From: Tetragonia tetragonoides
Taxonomy: Eukaryota > Streptophyta > Magnoliopsida > Caryophyllales > Aizoaceae
NCBI GenBank assembly: GCA_038025085.1
Contig: CM076148.1
Coordinates: 994,501 to 1,058,500, forward strand
Direction of reading: 5' to 3'
Length of the DNA stretch: 64,000 nucleotides
The translations under genes were made by a program, and so were the position numbers. Numbering within the stretch: the first letter of the stretch is position 1; every line of letters begins with the position of its first letter. Shown here one piece after another: positions 14,538-25,893 of the stretch. A model generated the notes under the pieces. That model did no database searches. It saw nothing but the letters and a program-made list of their open reading frames with translations, and was not told the origin of the DNA.

Positions 14538-17500
14538 TCAAGCTTTGTTCTTTCTTTTTCTTCTTTTTCCAGATGGCAATGGTTGTGAGGATGAAACCCC
14601 TTCCTTTGGTGTTGAGTTGCTCTGAACTTGAGCTATGACAGGTTGAGAAGCAGAGATGACCAGTTGAGAAGATGCAACAGGTTGTGAGGAGGTTGGAGCA
14701 GAGATGACCAGTTGAGAAGATGCAACAGGTTGTGAGGAGGTTGTTTCAAAGGCAACAGTTGTCTTTCCCTTTCTGATCCTCTTATGCTTTTCCACCACTA
14801 ATCCTTGACTTTTCCTTCTTAACTTGATCTCTTTGGCAGTCAATCCACCTTTACAAGTCTTGGCATTGTGGCCAAAGGCCTTGCATTTGGAGCATTGGAA
14901 TAGTAGTAGATCTCTTTTCCTTCCTTGGCTCTCCTTGTTGTCTTCTTCTGTTCCTTGATGGCCTCCCTATACTTCTTTTCATTGGGGGAGCTTGAATATG
15001 GGAAAGTCCGTAGTCTCGCCACATGTCATCAGATGGTACAGGTCTGATGTTTAGGCCATATGCCTCTTTGTACTTTTTGACACTGAACCATTCTGAAACA
15101 TAGTTGCTTACATCTTCTTTTAAGTAGTTTATGCCTTTGATTGCATGCTTGCATGGTATCCCACTGATTTGCCATCTCCCACATGAATAAACTTTTTGTC
15201 CCAATGAAACTGTTAGTGAAGACTTTCCATCAATGATCTCAAACTCTCCTTTACCAGCATATAATGGTTTGCACATCTTCCCATCCTCCTCTAACACTCT
15301 CAATTGATGAAGAATCTTAGGGCAAACTGCATTGTCATCCCACCCTGCTGCTACATCTTGTCTGCTAGCATGTCTAACCATGGTCACTCTTCTTATGCCT
15401 ACAAATTACAACACAATATAGTAGGTTAAAACTGTTTGTAAAGAAAGAGTTAACCAAAGAAAGTGGATAGTCTTTACCTTCTAATAAGGTGAGAACTGGC
15501 CTACATCTATCAACTCCTAAGAGTGAATTGAATGATTCCACAAAGTTACTTGTGTTCTCATCATGGCACAGCTTAGGATCAAATGTGTATCTTGCCCAGT
15601 TCTCCTTTGGGCCAAGATCATGAAACCATTGCACTGCCCCTCTTCCAGCTTCCTTATGCATTCTTTCCATTGCTTTGTCAAATGAATGCTTAGAGTATGC
15701 ATTACAAATCCTCCAGAAAAGAACATGCAACAAAGGACCTGGATAGTTTTTTTTGAAATTCATGCAAAGGTGTCTAGCACAGAACCTTCTAAATGCCTCT
15801 TCCCACATATCATCTAATGCAGGTTCAACACCCTGAAATGTACAAAAATAGCATGTCTTTAAGCATATACAAAAATAGCATAAGATCAAACATAAACAAA
15901 TATAATGACATGGAAGTTTACCTTTTATCTATCTGAAATAATAGTCCAATCTGATCTGCCAGAATCTTTAAGTGTGTGCTTCAAGTGCGAAAAGAAGTGA
16001 GACCATGTCTCTATGCTCTCATTTTCAACAATAGCATGAGCAATTGGGAAGAGTTCATTATTCTCATCAATGGCTACTGCAGACAATAATACACCTCCAT
16101 AGTTACCTTTCAAATGTGTTCCATCAACACCAATTAACCCTCTGCAACCCTTAATCAGCCCCATAAACTCTGCTTCAAAGGAGATGAAAATGTACTTGAA
16201 TGTTAAAGGGTACTCTGGCTGCCCGGTTTCCTCTATTATTCTGGGATGCTCTTCTCCAAGAACAGTGTGCAATTGAGCCAGGATTGGTCTCCTTTATCAC
16301 TTCACAGTATGTGGGCAGCTTGCTATATGATGTGTCATGCCCACCATTTATCATTTCCATAGCATGAGCTTTCATTAAGTATGCAGTTGATCTCTTCAAA
16401 GTTATACCATATCTCTCTTCTAGAAGTGCATTAAGTGACTTGATTGGAATAGCTTCATTTGCCCTTATATCATCAACCATCTTATGTGCTACCTACTTGT
16501 AAGTTGCCATTGGATTATGCCCTTGTAGCCTTGTACATTTATGGACATTATGAATTGATTTGATTGCAAATGTATAACCATCTGGCATCTTAGAGGCATG
16601 TATTCTAAATGAACAACCTTTAGCTCCACATTCTACAGTGTATCTATTTGGATCTGATTTCCTAACAACAACAGCTATTCTATTTTGAATACAAAACTCT
16701 CTGAAAACCATCTTGAAGTGCTTTTTATCATAGAACAACATCCATGGTTTCTGTTCAATGTCTCCAAATTCTTCATCCTTATACAAATCCCCATTTTGAT
16801 ACATCCTATCAAAGTAACATTGTGTCTCATCCCAATTGTCAGGACACTTATGCCCAGAATTAGGCTCATAATTATCAGCAATGGCTGGTATTTGATCATT
16901 GTCATCAACCTCGGGTTCCAAAGATGTCTCAGAGCTCTCACTATCTCCCTCCACATCAGATGCTACAAAAGAATCATCATTTGACTCATCATCTTCTTCC
17001 ACATCAGCCCTTTCTATGGACACACTAGCTTCACCCCTTTCTATACACACACTAGCTTCACCCCTTTCTATAGACACAGAAGCCCTTGCCATTGCCCTTG
17101 TGACTGTTCTGCTCACTCTACCAGAAGAAGAAGGGGTGGTGGATGGAGTGGGGATTTTGGCAGGTAACAAACATTTCCTAACTGCAGTACTTCTTGGAAG
17201 TTTTCTTACTTGAGTGTTAGGTTGACTAGTCCAAGAAGAAGGCTTTGACTCACTATTAGAACCAGAAACAGTGTTGGATTGTGGGACAATGAGAGGTGGG
17301 TTACTTTGAGAAGTAGGGTGAGGTGGTGAAGGAGGATGAGGTGGTGAAGGAGGATGAGTTGGTGAAGGAGGAGCATGTTCCAATAATTTCAGCCTCAGTT
17401 CAATTAGTTGCAATTTCTTGTTCAATTTAGGATTTGGGGATGTATGATCAAACCTAGGGCTCCTCCTAGTGGGTGATGTATGATCAAACCTAGGGCTCCT

Positions 17501-18088
17501 CCTAGTGGGTGATTTATGATCAATCTTAGGGCTCCTCTTGGGGCTTGCCTCAGGTGATGTTGGAATTACATGAGTGCAAGGTTGTTGGTTATTTTTTGGG
17601 GTTGGAGATGATACCAACCTCTGACTCCTTCTCACAGGAAGCTTTGATATTTGTTTTGGTGGCAAACCAACATGAGCAGGGATAGGTTGTTTTGATGGCT
17701 GTGGAATATGTGTAGGGGTAGGCTGTTTGGAAGGAATATGAGCATATTCAACCTGTACATGGGGTCGTGGGACAGAGGGATTAGCAGCTTCCAGTTTAAC
17801 TGCCTGTAACCACACTTCACCAGGACTTTTCAATTTACCTACCCAGAATATCAGCAAGCTACACTTAACCTTGCTAAACAAGTTCATCAAGTCATCATCA
17901 CTGTTTACCCTTATCTCATCCTTCCCAAGACCATAAGTTAGACATGGAAAATCAGGCAATTCAATCTTTTTGATTTTGGCAATATTCATCAAATCCGTAA
18001 ATATATCTAGCAATTGACACCTATCTGGGTCCACTTCCATATCAAATACATATCTCCCATAACACAATTTCAATCTTCTCTTATCCAT
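14538..18088 (-). pseudogene. MuDR-type MULE transposase, disrupted
   Basis: The start ATG is at 18088. The first 531 codons hold a PB1/MULE N-terminal region, a Pro/Ser-rich linker with tandem SPTRRSPRFDHT units, acidic repeats, and a C/H zinc DNA-binding region (YTVECGAKGCSFRIHASK ... HKC). A TAG at 16493-16495 interrupts the frame before VAHKMVDDIRAN. A 1-base shift near 16265-16275 separates PGSIAHC from TVLGEEHP. The DDE core follows: D in GVDGTH (16123-16125), D in ISDR (15931-15933), E in NFVESFN. A TAA at 15925-15927 replaces the residue after SDR. Two introns fit, 15833-15921 and 15399-15477. A SWIM-like finger (YSCGRWQISGIPCKH) follows. Another 1-base shift near 14890 precedes a CCHC knuckle (CSKCKAFGHNAKTC) and an SSQPV-repeat tail. 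Two stops plus two shifts make it inactive. Confidence 0.93.
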
Positions 18089-18562
18089 TCTGCAATAAAA
18101 AATAACCTAAATTGTTAATAACAAACCCTAAAATTTCACACAGATTCATGACTTCTACCAATATTCGACTAGAGAAGGCACCATTAAACACAACAACATT
18201 TTTAAAACTCAAATCACATAAATAACCCTAACTCTCTATAAAAAAACAGAGACCAATAATAATGCTCTTACAAACCTAAAATTGTTAACCACATGAAAAT
18301 CACAATAAAATCAACAAAAATTTCAACTTTAACAAACCCAACAATTATAATCACGAAATAACTCAATGTTTACAAATATAATGCAAAATTCACACATGCA
18401 AAATTCCACACATTAAAATTTACTAATTTATGAACTGGAAACTTACCTTCTCAACGCGCCAATTCTTGCTTAAAACGCATCACCTCAGTCGTGGATGATA
18501 CTTCTTTCGTTGTTGAACAATCAATTTAATGGAGTTTATTGTTGGATTTTCAGAGAATTTTG

Positions 18563-18665
18563 GGTTGAGAGAGAGAGAGAGAGAGAGAGTGAGTGAGAGT
18601 GTGTGTTTGTGAGATGAAAAAACAGATGAAAAAGAAGAGAGTAGGTCGCCAAAATTCAATTTGCG

Positions 18666-18720
<55 letters not shown>

Positions 18721-18735
18721 TGTGTGTGTGTGTGT
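18563..18735. repeat. (GA)n and (GA)n(TG)n microsatellites upstream of the MULE-1 transposase
   Basis: GA dinucleotide runs lie at about 18567-18589 and 18670-18718, the latter passing into TGTG to about 18735. They sit between the right TIR and the transposase start, so they are probably in its 5' leader or promoter (inference). Confidence 0.85.
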
Positions 18736-18801
18736 GGTGTCGTTTAATGACCTTCTATCTGCGTTTCATTAAGGGTAAAATGGAGAAATAAAATTTACTT
18801 A

Positions 18802-18932
18802 AACGGAAAAGAAAAAAATAAGGACACGGAATGGATATTTTAAATCTAAATGGGCACGGACCGGACTTCTTTCTGTGTTAGGGGCACCAGTTGGACAAGT
18901 CAATAGTAAAAGGGCACCAATTGAAATTCCCC
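18802..18932. repeat. Right TIR of MULE-1
   Basis: It is inverted relative to 13267-13396. It ends ...CACCAATTGAAATTCCCC and is followed by the TTAATTCAA duplication at 18933-18941. Confidence 0.93.
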
Positions 18933-19490
18933 TTAATTCAATTGTTAACACTAGCAAAAGAACAGTACACAACCCCATATCCCCCGTCTCTTTGTCTCAA
19001 ATTACCCCCGTCACCGCGTACCTAGCCGAAAACCTCCTATCGGCATCTACCAACACTAATCGTGTCGGCACCTGTTCCGTGTTCCGACCTCCCACAACAA
19101 TTCCGGCAACCTTGCCACCGGACGTTGCTTAGGGAGGTTGGGGTTTGAGGAGGAGAGAGAAAATGGCTGTTAATGGCCATTAATGGAGATTGCAGTGTTT
19201 TTGTTTACTACAGTAGTTGTTTTGTTTAATTAATTATTGATGATTAAGTGAAACTTTGGTTCTTAATCTTGGAGGGGTGGTTTGGGCGCTAACTAGCTAG
19301 TTTTTTCCCCCCTATTCTGAAATATATTCCCGCTTCCTTCCCAACATTTTCCCTCCCATCCATTTTTTGGACTGCCTTGCTGTCAAGCTCTGATTGGTCA
19401 TACAAAATCCGTGTATCGTACACTGCGTGTATGGGTAGCATTTCCCGTCCAGTAACTATTGGATTCAGCGAAACTATGTTCTGACACACA

Positions 19491-19563
19491 GCCCGTCTAA
19501 CTCAGTTGGTAGAGCGCATGGCTCTTAACCCTGTGGTCGTGGGTTCGAGCCCCACGGTGGGCG
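19491..19563 (+). tRNA. trnK-CUU: tRNA-Lys (anticodon CUU), with two stem mismatches
   Basis: The 73 bases fold as a tRNA: acceptor strands GCCCGTC/GGTGGGC plus discriminator G, D-arm CTCAGTTGGTAGAG, anticodon loop CTCTTAA, T-arm CGTGGGTTCGAGCCCCACG. The box A-like TAACTCAGTTGG and box B GGTTCGAGCCC are present, and T-runs follow the 3' end. There is no intron. Compared with the usual plant tRNA-Lys(CUU) as I remember it, position 10 is A (A10-C25 mismatch) and the anticodon stem has a T29-C41 mismatch. It may be a drifting copy rather than a major functional gene. Confidence 0.9.
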
Positions 19564-20898
19564 TTTCTTGTTTTTATGTTTATTTTTGTGGAAGTAATTT
19601 TGTACTTTTAGCTTTTTTTTCCTAACAAACAAACTTACATCTGAATCTGCCAAATGGATCAATGAAGTAGGTTACAGATCGAATCATTTCGAGTTCGAAT
19701 TAGTCGGTTAAGGGTTGATTTTTAGATCGTATTCAAATTTTAGTTCATTTTCCCATATTATAAATGGGTTTGGATTGGCAATATTGTATCAGGACCCTGA
19801 AAAAACCAATCAATCAGCTTTTAATAACTCTACCTACATCCTAATTGCTTTTTTCCAGTGGTGCAAGAATACATCTTAGTAATTGTGCAATTACCTTTTC
19901 CATGTTGAATCTCACACTTGGTTTTTCCTAGGGATCCATTTACCTTGGACGCTTATATGGAAATTTACGAGAGATTCTTACTTATTCACATAACAAACTT
20001 ATAGGCTTTTGCATATTTTCCTAGGGAAGCTCTTTACGTGTAAAATCAACTTGCTAGGTGTCTGACTGGCTGTTGTTGAGGTCAATGGGGACATACATTT
20101 CCTTTGCATTAAAAAATCACAAATGTCAATGAAGATTAGCTTGTGTATGTTAGCCAATTTAGCATCCAACTGTCTTCGATTGCTTTTGAATCTTTACTTT
20201 TGTAGTCTTTGACCAACGATGTTCTCTTGGACTCATCTCTAGCTACTCTTGCTCGCTACTACTTTGACTCGTAAGTCGTAATCGTGTGCTATGAATTTTT
20301 AATTTTTTAGTGTCATTCTCAAGATACGTGCCTTAGCCCTTAGCCCCTTATGCATGAAAGAACTTTTAAATAAATATCTAATTTTTTTTATAGTGTAATG
20401 CTCAAGAATAGTCAAAGATTTATGATTATGCATGAACGAACTTTTAGATATGTGAGGCACAATTAAATGGATCAAGGATGGTACATTGGTACGTGACCTT
20501 CGTGTGTGTGGAATTATGAAAAAACAAGGTTAATTGGATATATATAGGCTCCATGGAGTATTATACTCTATAATTCTCCATAATAGATTACCTCGACGAA
20601 AATAAGTAGGGATGTTTACCGGTTCAGACTCGAATCGAACCGAATCAGATCGGTTCACTTGTGTCCGCTCTGATTGGATCGAACAGGACTGGATTTTAAG
20701 AAAAGAGCCAAGGATCGGTCTTAATCTTTTAGAGTCATCCGCCCATCTGATTCAGACCGAACCGAACGGAAATCCGGTTTAATCGTTTCAAAAGCAAGAG
20801 CGGTTTTAGTTGGGTTGATCCGGTCCGGTTCAAACTGAAACATGAAGAGAATATGTTCAACATCTTGTACTCATATATCCTATCATTGAACTGAATTA
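19564..20898. other. Intergenic
   Basis: No gene or clear element is found. 20610-20850 is rich in CGGTTC/CCGGTT motifs and resembles the edge of a dispersed repeat, but no inverted partner or target duplication could be found. Confidence 0.5.
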
Positions 20899-21181
20899 CT
20901 CCCTCCGTTCCTGTCAAACACTACATTTGCTTTTGGCACAAAGACCAAGGAAATCTTATTTTGCCATGTGCTTTCCCCTTCTACCCTTAACATTAGTCAC
21001 ATGTGGAGGTTATGGGTGGATATGGACTTGAGGAGAGAGAAAGAAGAGGGTGGAGACTTGGGTTTTAATGGGGGTAATATTGTAAAGGACTAGCAATTTG
21101 TTTACCAAATAAAAAAATGGGAATGTTTGTATGAAACATCCATTTTAGACAAATGGTAGTGTTTGACAGGAACGGAGGGAG
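20899..21181. mobile_element. Stowaway MITE with 26-bp perfect TIRs
   Basis: The left end CTCCCTCCGTTCCTGTCAAA and the following CACTAC are exactly inverted at the right end. TA flanks at 20897-20898 and 21182-21183. It is 283 bp, and the perfect TIRs suggest a fairly young insertion. No ORF. Confidence 0.93.
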
Positions 21182-21183
21182 TA

Positions 21184-22566
21184 CATTGCATTATTTAAGT
21201 ATAATTTAGAATATGTTCCTTTTTACCAAATTCAATTGAATAATAATATGTGAAATAAATCATTGAAACGAATTTCACTTAACTGGACTAAACTAAACTA
21301 ATTAATGAATAGGTAAGAAACAACACATCCTAAGCATTACGGCCTTTACCCTAAGTCCCTAACCAACTAAAACAGGGAAAAAGAAGGCAAGAAAATAAGG
21401 GAAGTTTCCAAAGAACCAGGGACCCATAGAGTGATGGCAAAACATTGGCTTTAAGCTACAAATGGTCCATCAATTTAGCCTGCAAACAAACGCCTAATTG
21501 ACAAAAATCACTCGCTCACCCATTGTCATCTAATTAATCAAATCTTTCTTTTTCCTGAAAATTTCTCCAATCATATTTCTAGCTAGCCAATCATCTTCGT
21601 TGGTTGGCCCCCTTTCATTTTGTGTAACATCAATCCAATCTGTCAATTTTTGGCTTATTTCATAGTTTTTTTCTTTCATTTCTATATCTTATTTATTTCC
21701 TTCTATCTAAATATATATACATCAACTGTCACCCCTTTGGTTATGCTCCCTTTCCCCTAATATAGATGCTGATCCTCTATACTAATCTTTGTTTTAACAC
21801 ATTATATTATTCAGCACACACGGTTGGAAATTAGGTGAGATAATGCCTGCCATAATATATTAGAATACTCTATTATCTATAAGTTCTTAAGATGGTTTGT
21901 TATTTGCAATTTCTGACTTTATATATAAAAAGTGTGCGAGCATGTGCACAGTGATGACTATGTAATGATGTAGCCATTGTTTGGTCTTTCACTCTTATGG
22001 CCACTGGCTTCACATACATGACCCAGGCTATACTTTATAACTTTCCATACATGTGATTAGTTCTGACAAGTTTGAGCTTATCAACCAGCTTGTTGTCTCA
22101 CCATGTTGTAAACTTGTAGGCTTCTATTGCACAAGTAGTACAATTTTCCATGTATGAACGCACATATGAGTTATGCCCTTTAGGCTATAATAATTACAGC
22201 AAGTTTTGTGTGAGATCAACTCATAGAAAAATGAGTTTTCTATTTAGATATGGAGGAGTCGGATCACATATTATGAGTACTGACCCTTGTTCTACTAATA
22301 AGTGACACTTGTCTTATCAAAAGTTGTGGAAAGACTGTTTTAAAAACGTTTTTGTGTAATAACTATGGTTTGAAACTGAGGTTCCTAGTTCTTACAATAC
22401 TAAAGCATTTTTCAAGTGTGTTTTTTATTTTTCTCGAAACTAAACTTAATTGATCAACTGGATAGTGAACTCAACTAATTGAACTAAACTAAATTGAAGT
22501 GAACTGAATAATATTATGTATTTATATGAAAGAAAAAGTAGATCACATGAATTTTATATATGATGG
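21184..22566. other. Intergenic, nothing recognised
   Basis: AT-rich sequence with stops in all frames. No element termini, RNA gene or exon-like block was recognised. Confidence 0.5.
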
Positions 22567-22580
22567 AGTAAGTAAAGTCT

Positions 22581-22786
22581 TTTTTTTTTTTTTTTTTTTT
22601 GAATAGGCAAAGAAGCCGGGCTCTTTGGCCCATTACATCATTTGGGAAGGGGGGTAGCCTAAGGCCCATACCACAAATACCACCCTCAACTCTAAAGTTG
22701 TAGAGTTGAGGGGAATGAGACTCGAACCCCCAACCTTTAGGTTGGAGGTGTGAGAGCTCAAACAAGTAAGCTCCCCACTTTTGCTC
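22581..22786 (-). mobile_element. tRNA-type SINE in minus orientation with 14-bp target duplication
   Basis: On the + strand it begins with a run of about 22 T (the poly-A tail). It contains GACTCGAACCCCC, the inverse of a pol III B box (GGTTCGAGTC). The 14-bp duplication AGTAAGTAAAGTCT flanks it exactly at 22567-22580 and 22787-22800. Tail, B box and perfect target duplication are the SINE hallmarks. The near-perfect duplication suggests a recent insertion. Confidence 0.9.
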
Positions 22787-22800
22787 AGTAAGTAAAGTCT

Positions 22801-24400
22801 ATTTCATTGTTGTTTGTCACTCCTCAAGTTTCTATCCACTATTTATTATTGAAAGGAAAAACACATGGAGAATGCTTATTTATCCGCCAGGTAGCTCACT
22901 CATGTGATGTAACAAAAAAAAACTTGTGATGAGTTGTGCATTGGGATTCAAATAAATTATTTTCAACTTAAAAAATATATAGTAAAATCGAACCAATCAC
23001 TAAATCACATTGAATAGAGTAAACAAATATTTTTCCAAAACACTACTAATCTTTATGTTCCAATCTAATTATGCACTTCGTAATTTATGACAATAATGTC
23101 AATGAAATTGAAGTTTCATCTAAATTTTGCGTTGTCTTTGTTGACTGAATCGACAAATCACAAATCACAAAGCAAATTTATAAATTATAATCTATAAATA
23201 ATAAGATAATGATTTTGAACAGTATAACCAATATGGGAAAAAGATCAAGAAGTGCAGTAGACATGTCAATTGCATTTTGTTAGAAACAATTAGAGTACAT
23301 ATCCAGAAAAGTAGAAAACTCTGATCTATGTAAGTCAGTATGTAAGTGGATTATGCTACAATTACATTTGTCAAATCAACATCGTGACAGCAACATTCTA
23401 CAAAATGTGATATTTTAAATACGGCATATGAGCATAGATAATTTACAAGGGTGAGACCTGAGAACCTATAATCATGTTCTAAAGTTCGTTAGTTATGTGG
23501 ATTGGCTCGAGTACTTTTTTTCTGATTGAATCAGCTTAATTATTTACATAGGACGTGTTCTTTTTCTCTGTATTGAACTAAATTGAATTTGACGATTAAA
23601 TTGAATTGAGGAAAATGAACTACATTGAAGTGATATATATAATCATCATTGGAAATAAACACACTCTTAGAGTCCAAATGACTGTAAAAATGAGGTGGTA
23701 ACTGACCGTAATACAAAGGCTAGCTTGCTATTAACAATTGACAATCATACATTTATACCCTTCAAATTAAACATCCGCAATTATGAAGCTCAACTTATTT
23801 TCAAATCAAGAAAACTAAGGTCCGATTGTTTTTGTGGTCTCCATGCTGCATTCTCTTCTGGTTCGATATGTTTTTTTCCACGCCGTTTTAATCCGTATTA
23901 AGTACTTCATTTTGTCTCACATTTAGTTTTACTATCCGCGCGCCGTTGCGTTCCGTTTCATTCCTCACTGTCCTACACCATTCCGTTGAAGATCGGAAGA
24001 GCATGACCTAAAAGCTTAACCTCCTTTTCCCCCTTAGTTAAGTTTGTGAATCCAGAAAAAGAAGTTTGTGATTCGTATTCTTGTAGATATATTAAAATAG
24101 AGGCGTCATAAGAAAAACCCTATAAAGGAATATCCTTACATACATACCCTACAAAATATAAAAGTCAAGAATAAGAGGATGTCAACGGGCAGCTGTTAAG
24201 CAAACAAATAATGGAAAAAGTTAGGATCCTGTGACTAATAAGCACCATGAATATAATCCATCCTTCTTATTCACATGATACTTCTTTTTACATGACATCA
24301 CTTGAATTTGAACCCTTTTTTTATGAACCATCCATGTATTATAACACACCTGATGTCTACTACTCCTTATTCCATTATCTCTCTCTCCCATATTCTTCCC

Positions 24401-24431
<31 letters not shown>

Positions 24432-25404
24432 GGTTTATTATGATCATTGTCTTGAAATTTCAGCTCCTCAATTGCATTATTGCATATTTGTCTAATCACT
24501 TATTAGGTTATTGCCAAACCAAAATACAACAATGTGCTTCCAAAACTTCTATGGACCCCTATACCTATCTTTTCATTTTTTTTTTGCATCTTACTAACTC
24601 ATTGCTAGCTAGCTAAGTTCACAAATTATAGGCATTTACACATATTTGGAGAAGCAAGATAATGAGATATGCTTACTCTTTTTGTGTACATTTAAATGTA
24701 ATTGAAATACGCATGGATGAGATCCTCAAAGTAACGAGCGAGAGATAGACGATATTACATACTTTATATAGCTGCATAGCATATGCATATCATGTACTGA
24801 GAATTTCAGATATTACAAAATCATAATGATATTCCCTCCGATCCATTTCTTAACACTGAGTATAAGTTATTAGCCATAGTTGAAGGTGATTAAATCTTGC
24901 AAAGTTTGGCTATTGATATATCAAAACAATATTTATAGATGGTTTATGTCACAAATAATACCTAGATAACAAATACTATACTCTCTATTTAACTTATAGT
25001 CAATTCTCCACAATTGATGATCTCAACATTTAAACTATAGCATAAATAAGGCTAAAATCAATAATGAAATATTTAGACAAATTAAAAGAGGATTCACTAC
25101 TATGGAATGAATCCAAAAATCCAGTTGTACCATATAAAGCTTGGTTGATTCATTTTGATAATAATACAACTAGATGCAAGAAGTATATAAGTTAATGGAG
25201 TGTCGTATTAGTGGGGAGACATCCTTAAGCTTAACAGAACAGCATTCCGATAAAGTTGCAACTTCATTCCCCCCATACCCAAAACTTTTAAAACAACACA
25301 ATTAAATATATTCTCCAGTAGTAATAGCACTACAACTTTTTTTAACATTTCCATCCACCATCCCAAAAACTAAAGTACTCTTCAAAAATTTAATAAATAA
25401 TTAT
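22801..25404. other. Intergenic, nothing coding recognised
   Basis: AT-rich sequence without supported genes. A CTTT/CT-rich tract lies at about 24380-24432. A lone ATTCCCTCCGATCC motif at about 24833 resembles a Stowaway end, but no inverted partner was found. 23990-24002 matches the common start of Illumina adapters (see findings). Confidence 0.5.
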
Positions 25405-25550
25405 TGTGAGTGGTTCGTCACTCTCATATCTTAAGTAATGTCGAGGGTTTGAATCTTATGGATAAAAATATTACTTAGTGAGAGGTTTTTGCCCATTTTT
25501 AAATCGACCCGATACGAGCATGATTAGTCTTGACTCAAAAAACTTCGACC
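25405..25550 (+). repeat. SINE-like repeat (B-box type), related to 41105-41305
   Basis: GTGAGTGGTT...CACTCTCATATCTTAAG, TAATGTCGAGGGTTTGAATC (B-box-like) and ACTTAGTG..AGGTTTTTGCCC are followed by GATACGAGCATGATTAGTCT. The same ordered blocks occur inverted at 41105-41305. No target duplication was determined. Confidence 0.5.
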
Positions 25551-25596
25551 TTCGGTCAACCTATAGGCCAACCAAAAAAAAGAAAATGGATAGTAC

Positions 25597-25642
25597 AGCA
25601 CATATATAAATATAATATACAGCACATATATAAATATAATAG
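25597..25642 (+). promoter_or_regulatory. Duplicated TATA-rich element upstream of the 25894 gene
   Basis: CAGCACATATATAAATATAA occurs twice in direct repeat. CATATATAAATA is a good TATA box. It lies about 250-300 bp before the ATG, with a CT-rich probable leader (25840-25890) in between. It is a promoter candidate from position and motif only. Confidence 0.4.
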
Positions 25643-25893
25643 AGCAACAATTGTTTAGTACCATACAATAACAATACATCATAGAGAAAGTCATAACATA
25701 GGATATTGTGTATGGTGTTTATCCTTTTCTTGCTCTTCTTCATTCTTCTTCACTCCTTCAAACACATACATACCCAGTACCACCTCATTTATGTTTTACA
25801 CCTCCCTCATCTCTTCTCCATTCCCTCATTAAACACACACACTCTCTCTCTCTTCAGCCATACCATTTCTCTCTCTCTCTCTCTCTTCTGAAA

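Larger units (their letters stand above)
13267..18932. mobile_element. MULE-1: Mutator-like transposon with long TIRs, 9-bp TSD and two convergent genes
   Basis: Terminal inverted repeats of about 130 bp (13267-13396 and 18802-18932) agree at about 90% by eye. The outer ends read GRGGAATTYCAATTGGTGCC. A perfect 9-bp target duplication, TTAATTCAA, lies at 13258-13266 and 18933-18941, the size expected for Mutator-like elements. Inside are a small + strand gene (13623-14051) next to the left TIR and a minus-strand MuDR-type transposase gene (18088 down to 14538) starting near the right TIR. The element is 5.67 kb. The transposase reading frame is broken, so it is no longer autonomous. Confidence 0.95.

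Noticed and set aside
18875..19132. 85-codon frame running out of the right MULE-1 TIR
   Set aside because: It begins inside the TIR and continues into unrelated flank. No conserved motif, and it crosses the target duplication.
20610..20850. CGGTTC/CCGGTT-rich block as a MITE
   Set aside because: No inverted partner and no target duplication. Left as undefined repetitive sequence.
24833..25110. Possible Stowaway MITE starting ATTCCCTCCGATCC
   Set aside because: No inverted right end with matching sequence was found, so it is not called as an element.
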